A DNA stretch of 64,000 bases from positions 434,001-498,000 of the forward strand of contig NZ_LR130574.1 of the NCBI RefSeq assembly GCF_900625025.1. The letters are read 5' to 3'. This document shows positions 15,975-25,200 of the stretch, one piece after another. A program made the translations under genes and the position numbers. This DNA comes from Lachnoclostridium sp. Marseille-P6806. Lineage in GTDB: Bacteria; Bacillota; Clostridia; Lachnospirales; Lachnospiraceae. How positions within the stretch are numbered: position 1 is the first letter of the stretch; the number at the start of each line of letters is the position of its first letter. Under the pieces are notes generated by a model, which did no database searches, was not told the DNA's origin, and saw only the letters and a list, made by a program, of their open reading frames with translations.

Positions 15975-18566
15975 TTAAGATAGAATCGTGCCTGTGTCCT
16001 GGCGCAAAACGCACTCGTGCCGCGAATCTGTCCCCGCCCCTTCCAGTGGATGTGACCAATGATAAGTGCCAGCCTCTGCCAGACTTGTATCCCCCCAAGG
16101 CAGGAAAACCCGCGCTTTGGTTCCGGTGGGAACAGTCAGAAACAGGTGCATATTTCTATATTCCTTTCTCCAAAGAACATGGATATCGCCGTACTTAGTG
16201 GCGACGGACGCCTCCGCATACAACAGCTCGGAGGGAATGTAAGGCTGAACAATGAAATCACGCCATCCTTCTGCCCCATGCTGCAGTCCTGCCAGATATT
16301 TGTAAAACCACAGTCGGACCGATCCATACATCGGATGATTATGCGAATTCATCGTAGGATTTTTCTTCAGCTCGAACCGCTCCCAGATGGTCGTCGCCAT
16401 GTTTTGCAGCATATAACCAAAGGAAGGATAGTCTTCACTGGTAATTAATTTCCACGCATCATCAACATACCCGTACCGAGTCAGCTCCTCAAACAGGTAT
16501 CGCGTGCAGAGGTTTCCTGTCGTGATCCGATAATTTTCTCTCACAAGGGTATCGCGCAGGTTCCGGGCCGCCCGCTCCCGATGCGCGGGGGGCAGAATAT
16601 CCAGCCAGAGCGCAAATGCGTAGCACGCCTGGGAGCCGGTCCCGACTACGTCAGTTTCTTCATCAAACCATTTCTGCAGGAAGGCAGCCTGAATTTTTTC
16701 TGCCAGAACCCTGTAATATTGTGAATCCGACTCATATCCCAGGACATCCGCCATTTTTGTCAGAAGCCGTGCGTTATAATAATAGTAGCCTGTCGAAATG
16801 AGCACCCCCGGCGTGACCGCGGACACGGCATTTTCCTGATCGACACAGGCATAATCCGGAGCGGCCCAATCTCCATAATACGAGTAGTTCACGATATCGT
16901 GATCACTGTGTTCTCCCAGCAGCTGATTCCACCTGCAGAAGCCCGGGTAGCCTTCTCGAAGCACTTCAGGATCCTCTGTCTTGAAGTAATGTTCCATACC
17001 GGCAATCAGAAAGGATGAACACACAGGATCCGCCGGTCTGCTTCCAAATGCAAAGGGAGCGGTACAGGTAATACTGCCATCCTCGGCCTGCGTGTCCAGA
17101 CAGTCCCTCACCAGTTTTTTATAAATGGCAGCCGTGTCAAAGTCGTAGGAAAGGGCCTCCAGCCGTGCGGTATAGTCGTTCAGCCATCCCATTCTCTCAT
17201 CCCGCTGCGGGCAATCGGTCATCAGCCCCTGAATATTGGACAATTCCGTCTGAATAGCGCAGTCATAGATTTCGTTGACCAGTGCATTGCCGCATTTGAA
17301 GAAAGAACTTGTGCGGATATCGGAATAGAGTCGGATCGCTTCCATATCGTCCTTCCCTACTGCAGTCGGATAACCACTGACTTCCACATACCGAAATCCA
17401 TGGTATGTAAAATATGGCTGCCAAAATGCGGTTCCATCCTCGTTCCCTGAGGCAATATACGTATCCGTACACTGTGCGTTCCGTAAAGGCGCAGTAAACA
17501 ATCTGCCACTTTCATCAATTTCTTCCGCATGGCGGATCTGGATCCTGTCTCCCGCCTGCATCAGACCGGGAATTCTGATTTTGCAGACCCCTGCAAGATT
17601 TTGTCCAAAATCAATTTGATAAACTCCTCGCTCAACCTCGGTTACTACCTTGGGAACATAGTGCTCCTGTTCGCTGACATAGGGAACCAGCTGCGGCGTC
17701 ATGAGACTGCAGGGTTCCTCCGTTTCAATGCAGAGTTCTCCATTGGATTCTGAACGCGGCGGATTCACCATGGATGCATCAAAGATTTCCCCATCGAAAA
17801 TATCGGAAGCAACAATCGGCCCGCGGAACACGTTCCAGGAGCTGTCCGTCCCAATGATCTCTCTGACGCCATCGTCCATTCGGATCTGCAGCTGTGCGCG
17901 GAGTTCTGTCTCACCTGTGAACTCCGGAATTCGTTTGGTCAGTTCATAGCAGACATTCTGGCTGGATCTCCACCCCGTAGAGACCGCGATGCAAATCCTG
18001 TTTCTTCCGGGCTTCAGGATATCCGCGATCCCCGGAACCACATTATAATAAACGCGCTTGTCATACTCACTGCTGATCGGATTCAAGGGATACGCAAAAA
18101 CCTTTTCACCATTGATTTCCGCATAATGAAAGCCGATACCACACAGGAATAAACACGCTGATTTTGCAGTTCCTGAAAGGGTAAAATCCTTATAAAAATA
18201 AAGTACATCATTGGGTTCGTGCACAGCCTTCGTAATCCAGGCAGCATTCCAATCCGTCAGAACCCCATAGCAAAATCGGTGTTTTGTCGTGCACTCGCCC
18301 CCTTTGGCCTGTACGTACACCACCCTCGCGAGATAGGCTTCTCCTGCCGTGAATGCAGGCCCGGAATATCTCACCGACAGCGAAGCCACATCCGAAAATA
18401 CACTTTGCCAAAGGAGGTGTTCTTCATGCCAGACTTCGACCCTCCCCTGGATCGTCTCTGCATGTCCGCTCACGGCCCAGGAAATTTCAGGTGTTACTGT
18501 ATCAATAATCGTTGCAGAATTCTCTGTTCCAGTTGAATTTTCAATTCGAAGATTGTATGGTTTCAT
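15975..18566 (-). CDS. GH78 alpha-L-rhamnosidase
   Basis: An 863-residue glycoside hydrolase that removes terminal alpha-L-rhamnose. N-terminal beta domains (about residues 1-400, including YEVWHEEHLLW-like carbohydrate-binding sandwiches and DFGQNLAG) precede an (alpha/alpha)6 barrel. The catalytic-acid region is DCPQRDERMGWLNDY near residue 450. The distal glutamate is probably in MATTIWERFE. No signal peptide is present, so it works inside the cell on imported rhamnosides. It sits between the CUT1 permease genes and the RpiB-like gene in one operon under the LacI regulator at 22151-23206. Confidence 0.92.
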   Translation of the reverse strand: MKPYNLRIENSTGTENSATIIDTVTPEISWAVSGHAETIQGRVEVWHEEHLLWQSVFSDVASLSVRYSGPAFTAGEAYLARVVYVQAKGGECTTKHRFCYGVLTDWNAAWITKAVHEPNDVLYFYKDFTLSGTAKSACLFLCGIGFHYAEINGEKVFAYPLNPISSEYDKRVYYNVVPGIADILKPGRNRICIAVSTGWRSSQNVCYELTKRIPEFTGETELRAQLQIRMDDGVREIIGTDSSWNVFRGPIVASDIFDGEIFDASMVNPPRSESNGELCIETEEPCSLMTPQLVPYVSEQEHYVPKVVTEVERGVYQIDFGQNLAGVCKIRIPGLMQAGDRIQIRHAEEIDESGRLFTAPLRNAQCTDTYIASGNEDGTAFWQPYFTYHGFRYVEVSGYPTAVGKDDMEAIRLYSDIRTSSFFKCGNALVNEIYDCAIQTELSNIQGLMTDCPQRDERMGWLNDYTARLEALSYDFDTAAIYKKLVRDCLDTQAEDGSITCTAPFAFGSRPADPVCSSFLIAGMEHYFKTEDPEVLREGYPGFCRWNQLLGEHSDHDIVNYSYYGDWAAPDYACVDQENAVSAVTPGVLISTGYYYYNARLLTKMADVLGYESDSQYYRVLAEKIQAAFLQKWFDEETDVVGTGSQACYAFALWLDILPPAHRERAARNLRDTLVRENYRITTGNLCTRYLFEELTRYGYVDDAWKLITSEDYPSFGYMLQNMATTIWERFELKKNPTMNSHNHPMYGSVRLWFYKYLAGLQHGAEGWRDFIVQPYIPSELLYAEASVATKYGDIHVLWRKEYRNMHLFLTVPTGTKARVFLPWGDTSLAEAGTYHWSHPLEGAGTDSRHECVLRQDTGTILS

Positions 18567-18611
18567 TTTACCCTCAAAAAGTCCCTAAACGGTTCACATG
18601 GTCTTCGCGCC

Positions 18612-19442
18612 TTATCCCTTTACAGCGCCGACCATCATGCCCTGAATATAATATTTTAAGGTGCTGGCCATGGATACCACCAGAGGAATCGTTCCAATGA
18701 TAAATGCTGCCGCAATCAATCCCAGATCATTGCTCCCCTTCCCGGCGGCATTGTTGAAGACAATCTGACAGAAGGTCTTGATTTCATCTCCGCTCGTCAA
18801 TACGACGGTCGGCCAGATGAAATCATTGTACATTGCCACAACCGCCGTAATTCCTACGGTAATCAGAATCGGCTTTGACAGGGGAAGTGCAATAATGAAA
18901 AATTTTCCCCACTCGTTTGCCCCGTCAATTTCAGCCGCCTCAAACAGATCCTTGGGCAGCCCCTGGAAGTAGGAAGCCGCAATGATGATTCCAAAAATCT
19001 GCTGCCCCGAAATATAAGGAATGATCAGGGACCAGTAGGTGTTCAAAAGATTCATCTTCGTCACGATTTCATAAGTAGGAACGATCATGAGCGTGTACGG
19101 TATCATCATCACCGCCAGCACCAGGTTGTAAAGGATGGTTTTTCCTTTGAATTTCAGACAACCGAAGGCGTAGCCGGCCAGCGAAACGTTGATGATAATC
19201 CCCACCAGTGATATCGCGCAGACGATCAAGGAATTGAGGACGGGCTTGAACGAAAAGGAGAATGCCTTCACAAAATTCGCCCAGTACGGTTCTGTCGGCA
19301 GCCCCCAGAAATCCGTTTTAATAAGTACATTGGGTTTTAAAGACATATTGAACATGACAAACAGCGGGACGAAGGTCAGGATGAGAAGAATCAGAATAAA
19401 GATTCTGCTCACAATACCGCCTGCAGAAATTCTCGTTTTCAT
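18612..19442 (-). CDS. CUT1 sugar ABC transporter permease, MalG type
   Basis: A 276-residue inner-membrane subunit with six helices. The EAA loop facing the ATPase is EAAEIDGANEWGKFFIIALP (about residues 180-200). The C-terminus YIQGMMVGAVKG is typical of MalG/UgpE proteins. It starts 2 bases beyond the stop of the partner permease and precedes the GH78 gene. The transported sugar is inferred to be a rhamnose-containing oligosaccharide from context. Confidence 0.92.
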   Translation of the reverse strand: MKTRISAGGIVSRIFILILLILTFVPLFVMFNMSLKPNVLIKTDFWGLPTEPYWANFVKAFSFSFKPVLNSLIVCAISLVGIIINVSLAGYAFGCLKFKGKTILYNLVLAVMMIPYTLMIVPTYEIVTKMNLLNTYWSLIIPYISGQQIFGIIIAASYFQGLPKDLFEAAEIDGANEWGKFFIIALPLSKPILITVGITAVVAMYNDFIWPTVVLTSGDEIKTFCQIVFNNAAGKGSNDLGLIAAAFIIGTIPLVVSMASTLKYYIQGMMVGAVKG

Positions 19443-19444
19443 GA

Positions 19445-20323
19445 TTAATCCTCTTCACCAAAGAGCTTGCGGCTCAAGATAGTAACTATGACAATCACCG
19501 CCATCAAGAGGATGCCCAGAGCGGAGGAGTATCCAAAATTTCCGTCTCCAAACGCAATCTGGTACATCTGCAGTGCCGGAATCATGGTTGAATAGCCAGG
19601 ACCTCCGCCTGTAGTGGCAAAAACATTTCCGAACCCTGACAGACTGCTGATTAATGACAGTGTGAACACGGTTTTGATGTAGGGCTTAACATTCGGAAGG
19701 TGAATTTTCGTCACAATCTGCAGGCTGGCAGCGCCATCGATCCTGGCTGCTTCATTGATGTCTGCACTCAGGGTATTCAGCCCGGTGTGAAAAATCAGAA
19801 AGTACATTCCTGAAACAAAGGGGAAGCCGATCAGCACGATAGAAATTAACGCCGTCTGTTCCTCGTTTAACCAGTTGCGTGTCCAATCGGACAAACCGAT
19901 ACGATTCAAAATACTGTTGAATCCGAAATGGGGATTGTATAGATATTTCCATAATAAAATAATGACAATGGACGGTACCATCATCGGAACGACAAAGCCA
20001 AAGCGGAGAAAATCATGGAACCTGCCCTTTTTGACGAAAAAAAGCAGTTCGGCAGCCAGCAGAGGCCAGAAAATACTGTTGAATACAGCAAATCCTGAAA
20101 TAACAGCCTGATTGATAAAGGAAACCTTAAAGACGGGATCCGAAAAAGCGCGTTGATAATTTTCCAGCCCGACAAATTCTCCAATCACGCCAAACCGCAC
20201 ATTCATAAATGAATTCACAAGCGCTTTCCCGATGGCGTAATAAGAAAAAACAGCCATCATCACAAAGGCGGGCAAAAGAAACAGATAGGGGATTACTTGC
20301 CTGTACAGCGATTTTTTCTTCAT
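19445..20323 (-). CDS. CUT1 sugar ABC transporter permease, MalF type
   Basis: A 292-residue permease with six helices and the EAA loop NEAARIDGAASLQIVTKIHL. I start it at the ATG at 20321-20323 (MKKKSLYRQV), which has CAGGAG 6 bases upstream. The longer frame reads through the preceding terminator hairpin and does not encode a plausible N-terminus. The two permeases would form the channel for the binding protein encoded just upstream. Confidence 0.92.
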   Translation of the reverse strand: MKKKSLYRQVIPYLFLLPAFVMMAVFSYYAIGKALVNSFMNVRFGVIGEFVGLENYQRAFSDPVFKVSFINQAVISGFAVFNSIFWPLLAAELLFFVKKGRFHDFLRFGFVVPMMVPSIVIILLWKYLYNPHFGFNSILNRIGLSDWTRNWLNEEQTALISIVLIGFPFVSGMYFLIFHTGLNTLSADINEAARIDGAASLQIVTKIHLPNVKPYIKTVFTLSLISSLSGFGNVFATTGGGPGYSTMIPALQMYQIAFGDGNFGYSSALGILLMAVIVIVTILSRKLFGEED

Positions 20324-20335
20324 GCACTGCTCCTG

Positions 20336-20366
20336 AAAAAAGGGCTGTAAGGTACACTTACAGCCC
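20336..20366 (-). terminator. Intra-operon terminator after the binding-protein gene
   Basis: GGGCTGTAAG-N5-CTTACAGCCC forms a perfect 10 bp stem followed by T6 on the minus strand. It lies between the binding-protein stop and the permease ribosome-binding site, so only readthrough reaches the permeases. Confidence 0.88.
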
Positions 20367-20399
20367 TGATTAAGAAGGAACTGAGGATACAGACTGCTA

Positions 20400-22052
20400 T
20401 CAATTTGCCTGATCCGGTGTGGCAGGATCGAGGTCGAAGCCTGCATTCTTAATCTGTTCCTGATTGTAATGATCGTAGACGGTCTGCATCTGTGTCAGAA
20501 ATTCATCAACTCCGATCTCGCCTGATGCGAAACCATTCATAAGATCATGATAAACCGGCGCATCCGCTGCGGTGTTCCACTGCATTCCGGTCGCAAACGC
20601 CCATTCTTTGGACGGACTGGACTCAAATCCCTTGAGCAGCTGCTCCAGCTCATCGCTCAGCTTCACGTTGTTGATGACGCAGGGGCCCTGAACGAAGTTT
20701 CCATTGTTTAAGGTTTCCTCGTAGCAGAGCTTTGCATTGTCTGCAGAATACCAGAACTTGTAGAAGTCCTTGACTCTTGCCATGTGATCCTCATCGTCCT
20801 TGGGAACAATGCTCATAATGTTTCCAAAGTCCCAATAACCTCTCAGATCACTTCCAAAGCCTTCCGGCGGATTGTCAAATTTTGCAATCTGGGTGGTTCC
20901 CCAATTAAACTTCGCGCTCTCCGGGAGCTGGTTGATATCACTCAGAATCAAACCCGCGTTGAAACTCGCCTGATAGAGCATCGGGGATGTCTGAGACTCA
21001 AAATCCGTGATAGCCTCTGTACTGTCACCCGAAATCCAGTTTGCCGGGAAATACTGGGCCGCCGTGTAGAAAGTCTCGTAGATCTTCTTGTTCAAATCTG
21101 TGCCAATTCCGTTTTCAGTGGCGTATTTCATCTGGCGTTCCACAGAAAAAACGGTGAACTGGTCGCTATACAGATTCGTGTCATCAAACTTGAAATCCTT
21201 GTTTGCCGCCATCGTTTCTTCATTCCAGAGGGCATCCTCCGGCTGAACCAGGAACTGCTCTTCCTGGTTTCTGTAAGCCGCATCCGCGATGGTATTCGCC
21301 AGGCGGAAGCTCTCCATTCCAGCAGCAACCGGGATGTCATATCCCTTGTCTTTGAACTTCTGGCAGGCATCAATAAATGTCTCAAAGGAATTCGGGACAG
21401 CAATTCCCTCTTTTTCAAACAGATCCTGATTGTAGAACAGAGCAAAACCGATTTTGTCAAACGGGAGCCATGTGATATATTTCCCGCCCGCTTCACTCAG
21501 AGCCAGGGCGAGATCTTCTTCGTTGAACGCATCCCGCACTTTTCCACCATTGTATGGATTCTCCTCATCGAGCATAGCGGTCATATCATAGAGGTAGCCC
21601 TTTTCAACTGCCAGGCCGGTATTGTTATTCCCAAGAGCCATCCCAACGAAATTGCCATGCACAATATCCGGAGCCGCTTTTCTGTCGCCGCTTAACGAGG
21701 TGACCATCTTCGTCTTGTAGGCATCATTGTCCGATACGACGTCAATGACGACCTTTGTCTCGGGATGAAGCCCGGTGTATTCCTCTGCGAGCTTCTTCTC
21801 CCCTGCCGTGTAAAAATTATTGATGACAGAGACGGTGACAACGTCGTCTTTGCTTGTGTCCCAGCCGGCTTCTGCAGAGCTTGCCGCCACCCCGCCCGTC
21901 CCGGCAGCTTCCGACGATGCCGCGGCAATTCCCTCAGTGGCATTGCCGGAGTTCGTGCCGACCGCCTGCCCACAGCCGGAGACGAGTGCTGCGGTCAAAA
22001 TAACAGACATTCCTGTCTGCGCTGCTTTAATGCGCCATTTCTTCTTGTTCAC
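20400..22052 (-). CDS. Sugar ABC transporter substrate-binding lipoprotein
   Basis: A 550-residue extracellular solute-binding protein (family 1). The lipobox VSGCGQ near residue 27 marks lipoprotein processing and membrane anchoring. A Gly/Ala/Ser/Glu-rich linker (about 30-65) precedes the ligand-binding lobes. The gene starts with GTG at 22050-22052 after GGGAGGAACAAGA. It is the first gene after the LacI regulator and is separated from the permeases by a terminator, which should favour its own expression. Rhamnoside specificity is inferred from the neighbouring GH78. Confidence 0.92.
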   Translation of the reverse strand: MNKKKWRIKAAQTGMSVILTAALVSGCGQAVGTNSGNATEGIAAASSEAAGTGGVAASSAEAGWDTSKDDVVTVSVINNFYTAGEKKLAEEYTGLHPETKVVIDVVSDNDAYKTKMVTSLSGDRKAAPDIVHGNFVGMALGNNNTGLAVEKGYLYDMTAMLDEENPYNGGKVRDAFNEEDLALALSEAGGKYITWLPFDKIGFALFYNQDLFEKEGIAVPNSFETFIDACQKFKDKGYDIPVAAGMESFRLANTIADAAYRNQEEQFLVQPEDALWNEETMAANKDFKFDDTNLYSDQFTVFSVERQMKYATENGIGTDLNKKIYETFYTAAQYFPANWISGDSTEAITDFESQTSPMLYQASFNAGLILSDINQLPESAKFNWGTTQIAKFDNPPEGFGSDLRGYWDFGNIMSIVPKDDEDHMARVKDFYKFWYSADNAKLCYEETLNNGNFVQGPCVINNVKLSDELEQLLKGFESSPSKEWAFATGMQWNTAADAPVYHDLMNGFASGEIGVDEFLTQMQTVYDHYNQEQIKNAGFDLDPATPDQAN

Positions 22053-22117
22053 TCTTGTTCCTCCCTGATTTCTTAAAAGTTTTCCTGCCTTTAACCACCA
22101 AACGACTTATTCACACC

Positions 22118-22150
22118 ATAAAAATCTGCTTCAGCGCTAAAACAGATTTT
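22118..22150 (-). terminator. LacI-gene terminator with an operator-like loop
   Basis: AAAATCTG and CAGATTTTT pair around a 14-base loop directly behind the LacI stop. The loop includes TTTAGCGCTGAA, a near-palindrome with the central CG typical of LacI-family operators. The element may thus end the regulator transcript and also serve as an operator for the binding-protein gene. Confidence 0.65.
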
Positions 22151-23206
22151 TTACGAGCAGTTACATTTCGAGGCCGAATCCCTCTCGATTAATTTCAGAG
22201 GGTTGCATGAATAGCCAACCACGTTGTTCGTCATGCTTGCATGCAGCATTTCAAATGCCTGTTTCCCGAATTCGAACTGATCAAAGCCCATCGATGTAAG
22301 GGACGGGAGAGTGTATTTGCCTAGTTCAATTCCATCAAACCCCATCACCGATACATCGTCAGGCACGTGCATCCCCTTCTCTTCAAGAGCCCGGATCGCG
22401 CCGATCGCCATCAGATCATTGGTGCAGATGACAGCCGTAAACCGGGCGCCGGAACCGAGCAGAGACTCTACCCCCCTGTAGCCTTCGTTCATGCCCGTTC
22501 TGTAGGGCGTTTTCCCGTCCACATAAAGCCGCGGATCGAATTCCATCCCATATTTCTTCAGGGCCTTGATATAACCGGCATAGCGAAGATCATAAGCAAA
22601 GGTGCTGGACAGCCCACTGACATAGGCGATCGATCTGTGCCCCAGGCTATGCAGGTAGGAAATCGCCTGGTCCATGGCATCGATATAATCATTCTCAATG
22701 GCGGCGACCCGTTTGTGATCCACATTAATGTTTCCGCTGGCAATGACCCTGACGCCATTTTCTACCAACGAATAGAGGCGGTCCGTTTCAAACTTATAAG
22801 GCAGCGCCGTCACGAAAATTCCATCCAGTTGCCTCTCTAAAAAGCTTTCAAAATAATCATGTACTCTGCCGGAGGTTGTGCACACATTCACAAAGTACCC
22901 TTTATCATTTGCCGCATTTTCAAAGCCGGTAACCAGCCCTGCAGAAAATGGATTGGAAATATCTTCCAGAACAATTCCCAGTTGCATAGTCTGATTGGTC
23001 GCCATGCTCTTCGCAACAAAATTAGGGTGATACTCCAGCTCGCGAATAGCCTGCATGACGCGATCGTAGGTTTCCTTTTTGACCTTCTCCGGTTTATTGA
23101 TCACGAAAGAAACTGTGGCAGAGGAAACGCCTGCTGCCTTCGCCACATCATTTCTCGTAACTTTTTTCCCTGTTTTTCTACTCGCGTAAGTATTATTTTT
23201 GTCCAT
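22151..23206 (-). CDS. LacI-family regulator of the rhamnoside locus
   Basis: A 351-residue repressor. The HTH and hinge are VTRNDVAKAAGVSSATVSFV and the following INKPEKV region, with a periplasmic-binding-protein-like sensor domain behind. The ATG at 23204-23206 gives MDKNNTYASRK, a normal short tail before the HTH; a TTG ten codons upstream is possible but adds an atypical leader. It lies immediately upstream of the binding-protein gene on the same strand. It probably represses that operon and is relieved by an imported or processed rhamnoside. Confidence 0.9.
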   Translation of the reverse strand: MDKNNTYASRKTGKKVTRNDVAKAAGVSSATVSFVINKPEKVKKETYDRVMQAIRELEYHPNFVAKSMATNQTMQLGIVLEDISNPFSAGLVTGFENAANDKGYFVNVCTTSGRVHDYFESFLERQLDGIFVTALPYKFETDRLYSLVENGVRVIASGNINVDHKRVAAIENDYIDAMDQAISYLHSLGHRSIAYVSGLSSTFAYDLRYAGYIKALKKYGMEFDPRLYVDGKTPYRTGMNEGYRGVESLLGSGARFTAVICTNDLMAIGAIRALEEKGMHVPDDVSVMGFDGIELGKYTLPSLTSMGFDQFEFGKQAFEMLHASMTNNVVGYSCNPLKLIERDSASKCNCS

Positions 23207-23261
23207 ATCGCTTAATATTCTATATTTATATTCCAAAGTTTATAATGTATTTGATATCTTT

Positions 23262-23289
23262 ATTATAGCTTTCCACAGATATTTTCCAA
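23262..23289 (-). promoter_or_regulatory. Probable promoter of the lacI-type gene
   Basis: On the minus strand TTGGAA (23284-23289), a 16-base spacer and TATAAT (23262-23267) sit about 56 bases ahead of the ATG. The leader is very AT-rich. Confidence 0.55.
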
Positions 23290-23409
23290 TACTCAAGATA
23301 TACAAATTTACGCGTGTAGATTTGTGAGTATTTCATAGTTCCGTTTCCCTGCTGCCAGAGTCAGATGAATGCAAAATGTTCCGGCTCTGAAAAGGATCTT
23401 TGCATAAAG

Positions 23410-23447
23410 AAGCCCGGAAAGCTCAAAACAACAAGCTTTCCGGGCTT
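23410..23447 (-). terminator. Terminator of tRNA-Ala
   Basis: AAGCCCGGAAAGCT pairs with AGCTTTCCGGGCTT around a 10-base loop, with a T-rich tail on the minus strand. It begins 11 bases beyond the tRNA 3' end. Confidence 0.8.
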
Positions 23448-23457
23448 CCAAACAGCG

Positions 23458-23530
23458 TGGAGCATACGGGATTCGAACCCGTGACCTCTTCCATGCCATG
23501 GAAACGCGCTCCCAGCTGCGCTAATGCCCC
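23458..23530 (-). tRNA. tRNA-Ala(GGC)
   Basis: A 73-base cloverleaf. The acceptor stem GGGGCAT pairs with ATGCTCC (one G-T pair). The D arm has GCGC/GCGC, and the anticodon stem TTTCC/GGAAG encloses loop ATGGCAT with anticodon GGC. The T arm is ACGGG-TTCGAAT-CCCGT. The discriminator is A and CCA is not encoded. It decodes GCC and GCU alanine codons. Confidence 0.97.
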
Positions 23531-23545
23531 GTGCTCACTGCTACA

Positions 23546-23574
23546 CAATAAACCATATACTCCGCCGGTGTCAA
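23546..23574 (-). promoter_or_regulatory. Probable tRNA-Ala promoter
   Basis: TTGACA (23569-23574) and a 17-base spacer precede TTATTG (23546-23551) on the minus strand. The -35 is perfect and the -10 weak. Confidence 0.55.
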
Positions 23575-23642
23575 CAAAAGATTTCCCTTTATCACATTTT
23601 CCCGTATTTTCACCGCATTTTCCGCGCATCCGGGCGTTTCCT

Positions 23643-25085
23643 TCAGGACTCGCGTTCCCGCCCCGCGCTCCCGCCTATCGCGCAGACCCTTGCGGTTTCG
23701 ATCCCGGAGAGCAGGATCCGGTCGTACGCCATGCGGGGGTACACCCCCACCGACGCACAGGTGAGGCCGTGCTCCGCCGCGAGCTCCATCAGGCAGCGGT
23801 CGAGCACGATCTCCATTCCGAGCGCGCCGCGTTCCTTTCTGGGAATCCGTATCACGCCGGTCCGCTCCGAGGCAAAGCGGTCCGAAAAATCGCTCCTGCC
23901 CGCTCCGGTCCGGTCGATGACCAGCTCCTCCTCGTCCGCGGAGAGCTTCAGCGCTTCTCCGTAGCCGTTGGCAAAGCTGATGCTCCCGCCCGCGCACAGC
24001 TCCACGGATACTCCGACCGCCTGCCCCACGGGGAGCCCTGCCGAGGCATCCTCCCGCCCGGACAGCTCCGTTCCGCTGCAAAGCGTTTCCCGCAGGCCGC
24101 AGAATTCACTTTTCAGGCGATAGCCCTCCGACGTTTCGACGAGAGAGAGCTTCCTTCCCAAAGTCATCTTCCCCTGAAAGCCCTCCTCCCCGGCCGGCGA
24201 TTCGTTCGCATAATCCCAGTTGTCCGCCCAACTGATCATAATCCTCTCCGGCGCGTCATTGAACGTGACGGACGCATAGCTGTCGGTCCCGTAATCCAGC
24301 AGCAGGGGCTCCGGAGAACCCTGCGTATCGAGAAAACGATCCCCGTCAAATGTTCCGACATAATACTGCGTGACGTGAGACATTCTGTTGCCGGGCATCA
24401 CCGGCTCTCCCGCCCCGGGCTCCGGCACGATCATGCTGACGATCAGCACCCAGAGGACACCCTCCGGCGTCTCCATCGGAAAGCAGTCCGGACATTCGCA
24501 GATTCCGCAAAGTCCATGCTCCCCGCAGTAAAACTCACCGGTCTTTTCCCATGTCCTGAGATCCTGCGAGGCATAAAAGCTGACGCAGTCCTCCGTCGCA
24601 AGCGCCATGCTGAAGCCTCCGCGCACGGGATTGCGGAACACCTTGGGATCGCGGCTGTTGCCTCCCGGTATTCCCTTAATGACGGGGTTCCCCTCATATT
24701 TCGTGAAGTGAATATAATCGGTACTGTACGCGATGCTCTGTTCTTCTTTTTTGCTGGTCAGATTATGATTCGTATATACCAGCACCATCGGCGGCCTTGT
24801 TCCGTCGCCGAAGCCGGTCACATTGTCCGTATCCATAATGGCAGAGCCGGAAAAAATCGCACCCAGATCATCCGGGACCAGCGCCATCGGGAGATGCTCC
24901 CAGTGAATCAGATCCCGCGATACGGCATGTCCCCAGTGCATCGGCCCCCAATGGGTCGCGTTCGGATAATGCTGGTAAAAAAGATGATAATTCCCGTTTT
25001 CGTAAACCAGCCCGTTCGGATCATTGATCCATCCCTTTTCCGCGCTGAAATGAATGATCGGTCTGTATATCTCTGTTTTTTTCAT
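23643..25085 (-). CDS. GH32 beta-fructofuranosidase (sucrose/fructan hydrolase)
   Basis: A 480-residue GH32 enzyme. The five-bladed propeller includes WINDPNG (nucleophile Asp22), a RDPKVF motif near residue 145 (transition-state Asp), and an ECPD motif near residue 195 whose Glu is the acid/base. The C-terminal beta-sandwich spans about 330-470. There is no signal peptide, so it cleaves imported sucrose, fructo-oligosaccharides or their phosphates in the cytoplasm. It is the last gene of an operon with an LplABC-type transporter and lies beyond an attenuator. The ATG follows GGAGAGATCATT. Confidence 0.93.
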   Translation of the reverse strand: MKKTEIYRPIIHFSAEKGWINDPNGLVYENGNYHLFYQHYPNATHWGPMHWGHAVSRDLIHWEHLPMALVPDDLGAIFSGSAIMDTDNVTGFGDGTRPPMVLVYTNHNLTSKKEEQSIAYSTDYIHFTKYEGNPVIKGIPGGNSRDPKVFRNPVRGGFSMALATEDCVSFYASQDLRTWEKTGEFYCGEHGLCGICECPDCFPMETPEGVLWVLIVSMIVPEPGAGEPVMPGNRMSHVTQYYVGTFDGDRFLDTQGSPEPLLLDYGTDSYASVTFNDAPERIMISWADNWDYANESPAGEEGFQGKMTLGRKLSLVETSEGYRLKSEFCGLRETLCSGTELSGREDASAGLPVGQAVGVSVELCAGGSISFANGYGEALKLSADEEELVIDRTGAGRSDFSDRFASERTGVIRIPRKERGALGMEIVLDRCLMELAAEHGLTCASVGVYPRMAYDRILLSGIETARVCAIGGSAGRERES

Positions 25086-25114
25086 AATGATCTCTCCGCC
25101 GATGGACTGGTAGA

Positions 25115-25153
25115 AAAAACGGACGGCCGCCCTGTCCTGTCCGGCGGCCGTCC
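25115..25153 (-). terminator. Intra-operon terminator between binding protein and GH32
   Basis: GGACGGCCGCC and GGCGGCCGTCC form an 11 bp GC stem followed by T6 on the minus strand. GH32 expression would depend on readthrough. Confidence 0.88.
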
Positions 25154-25200
25154 TGCAGCGTTCCCAGGCGTTCTTTCAGGAAGCCGGTATCACCGGCTGA

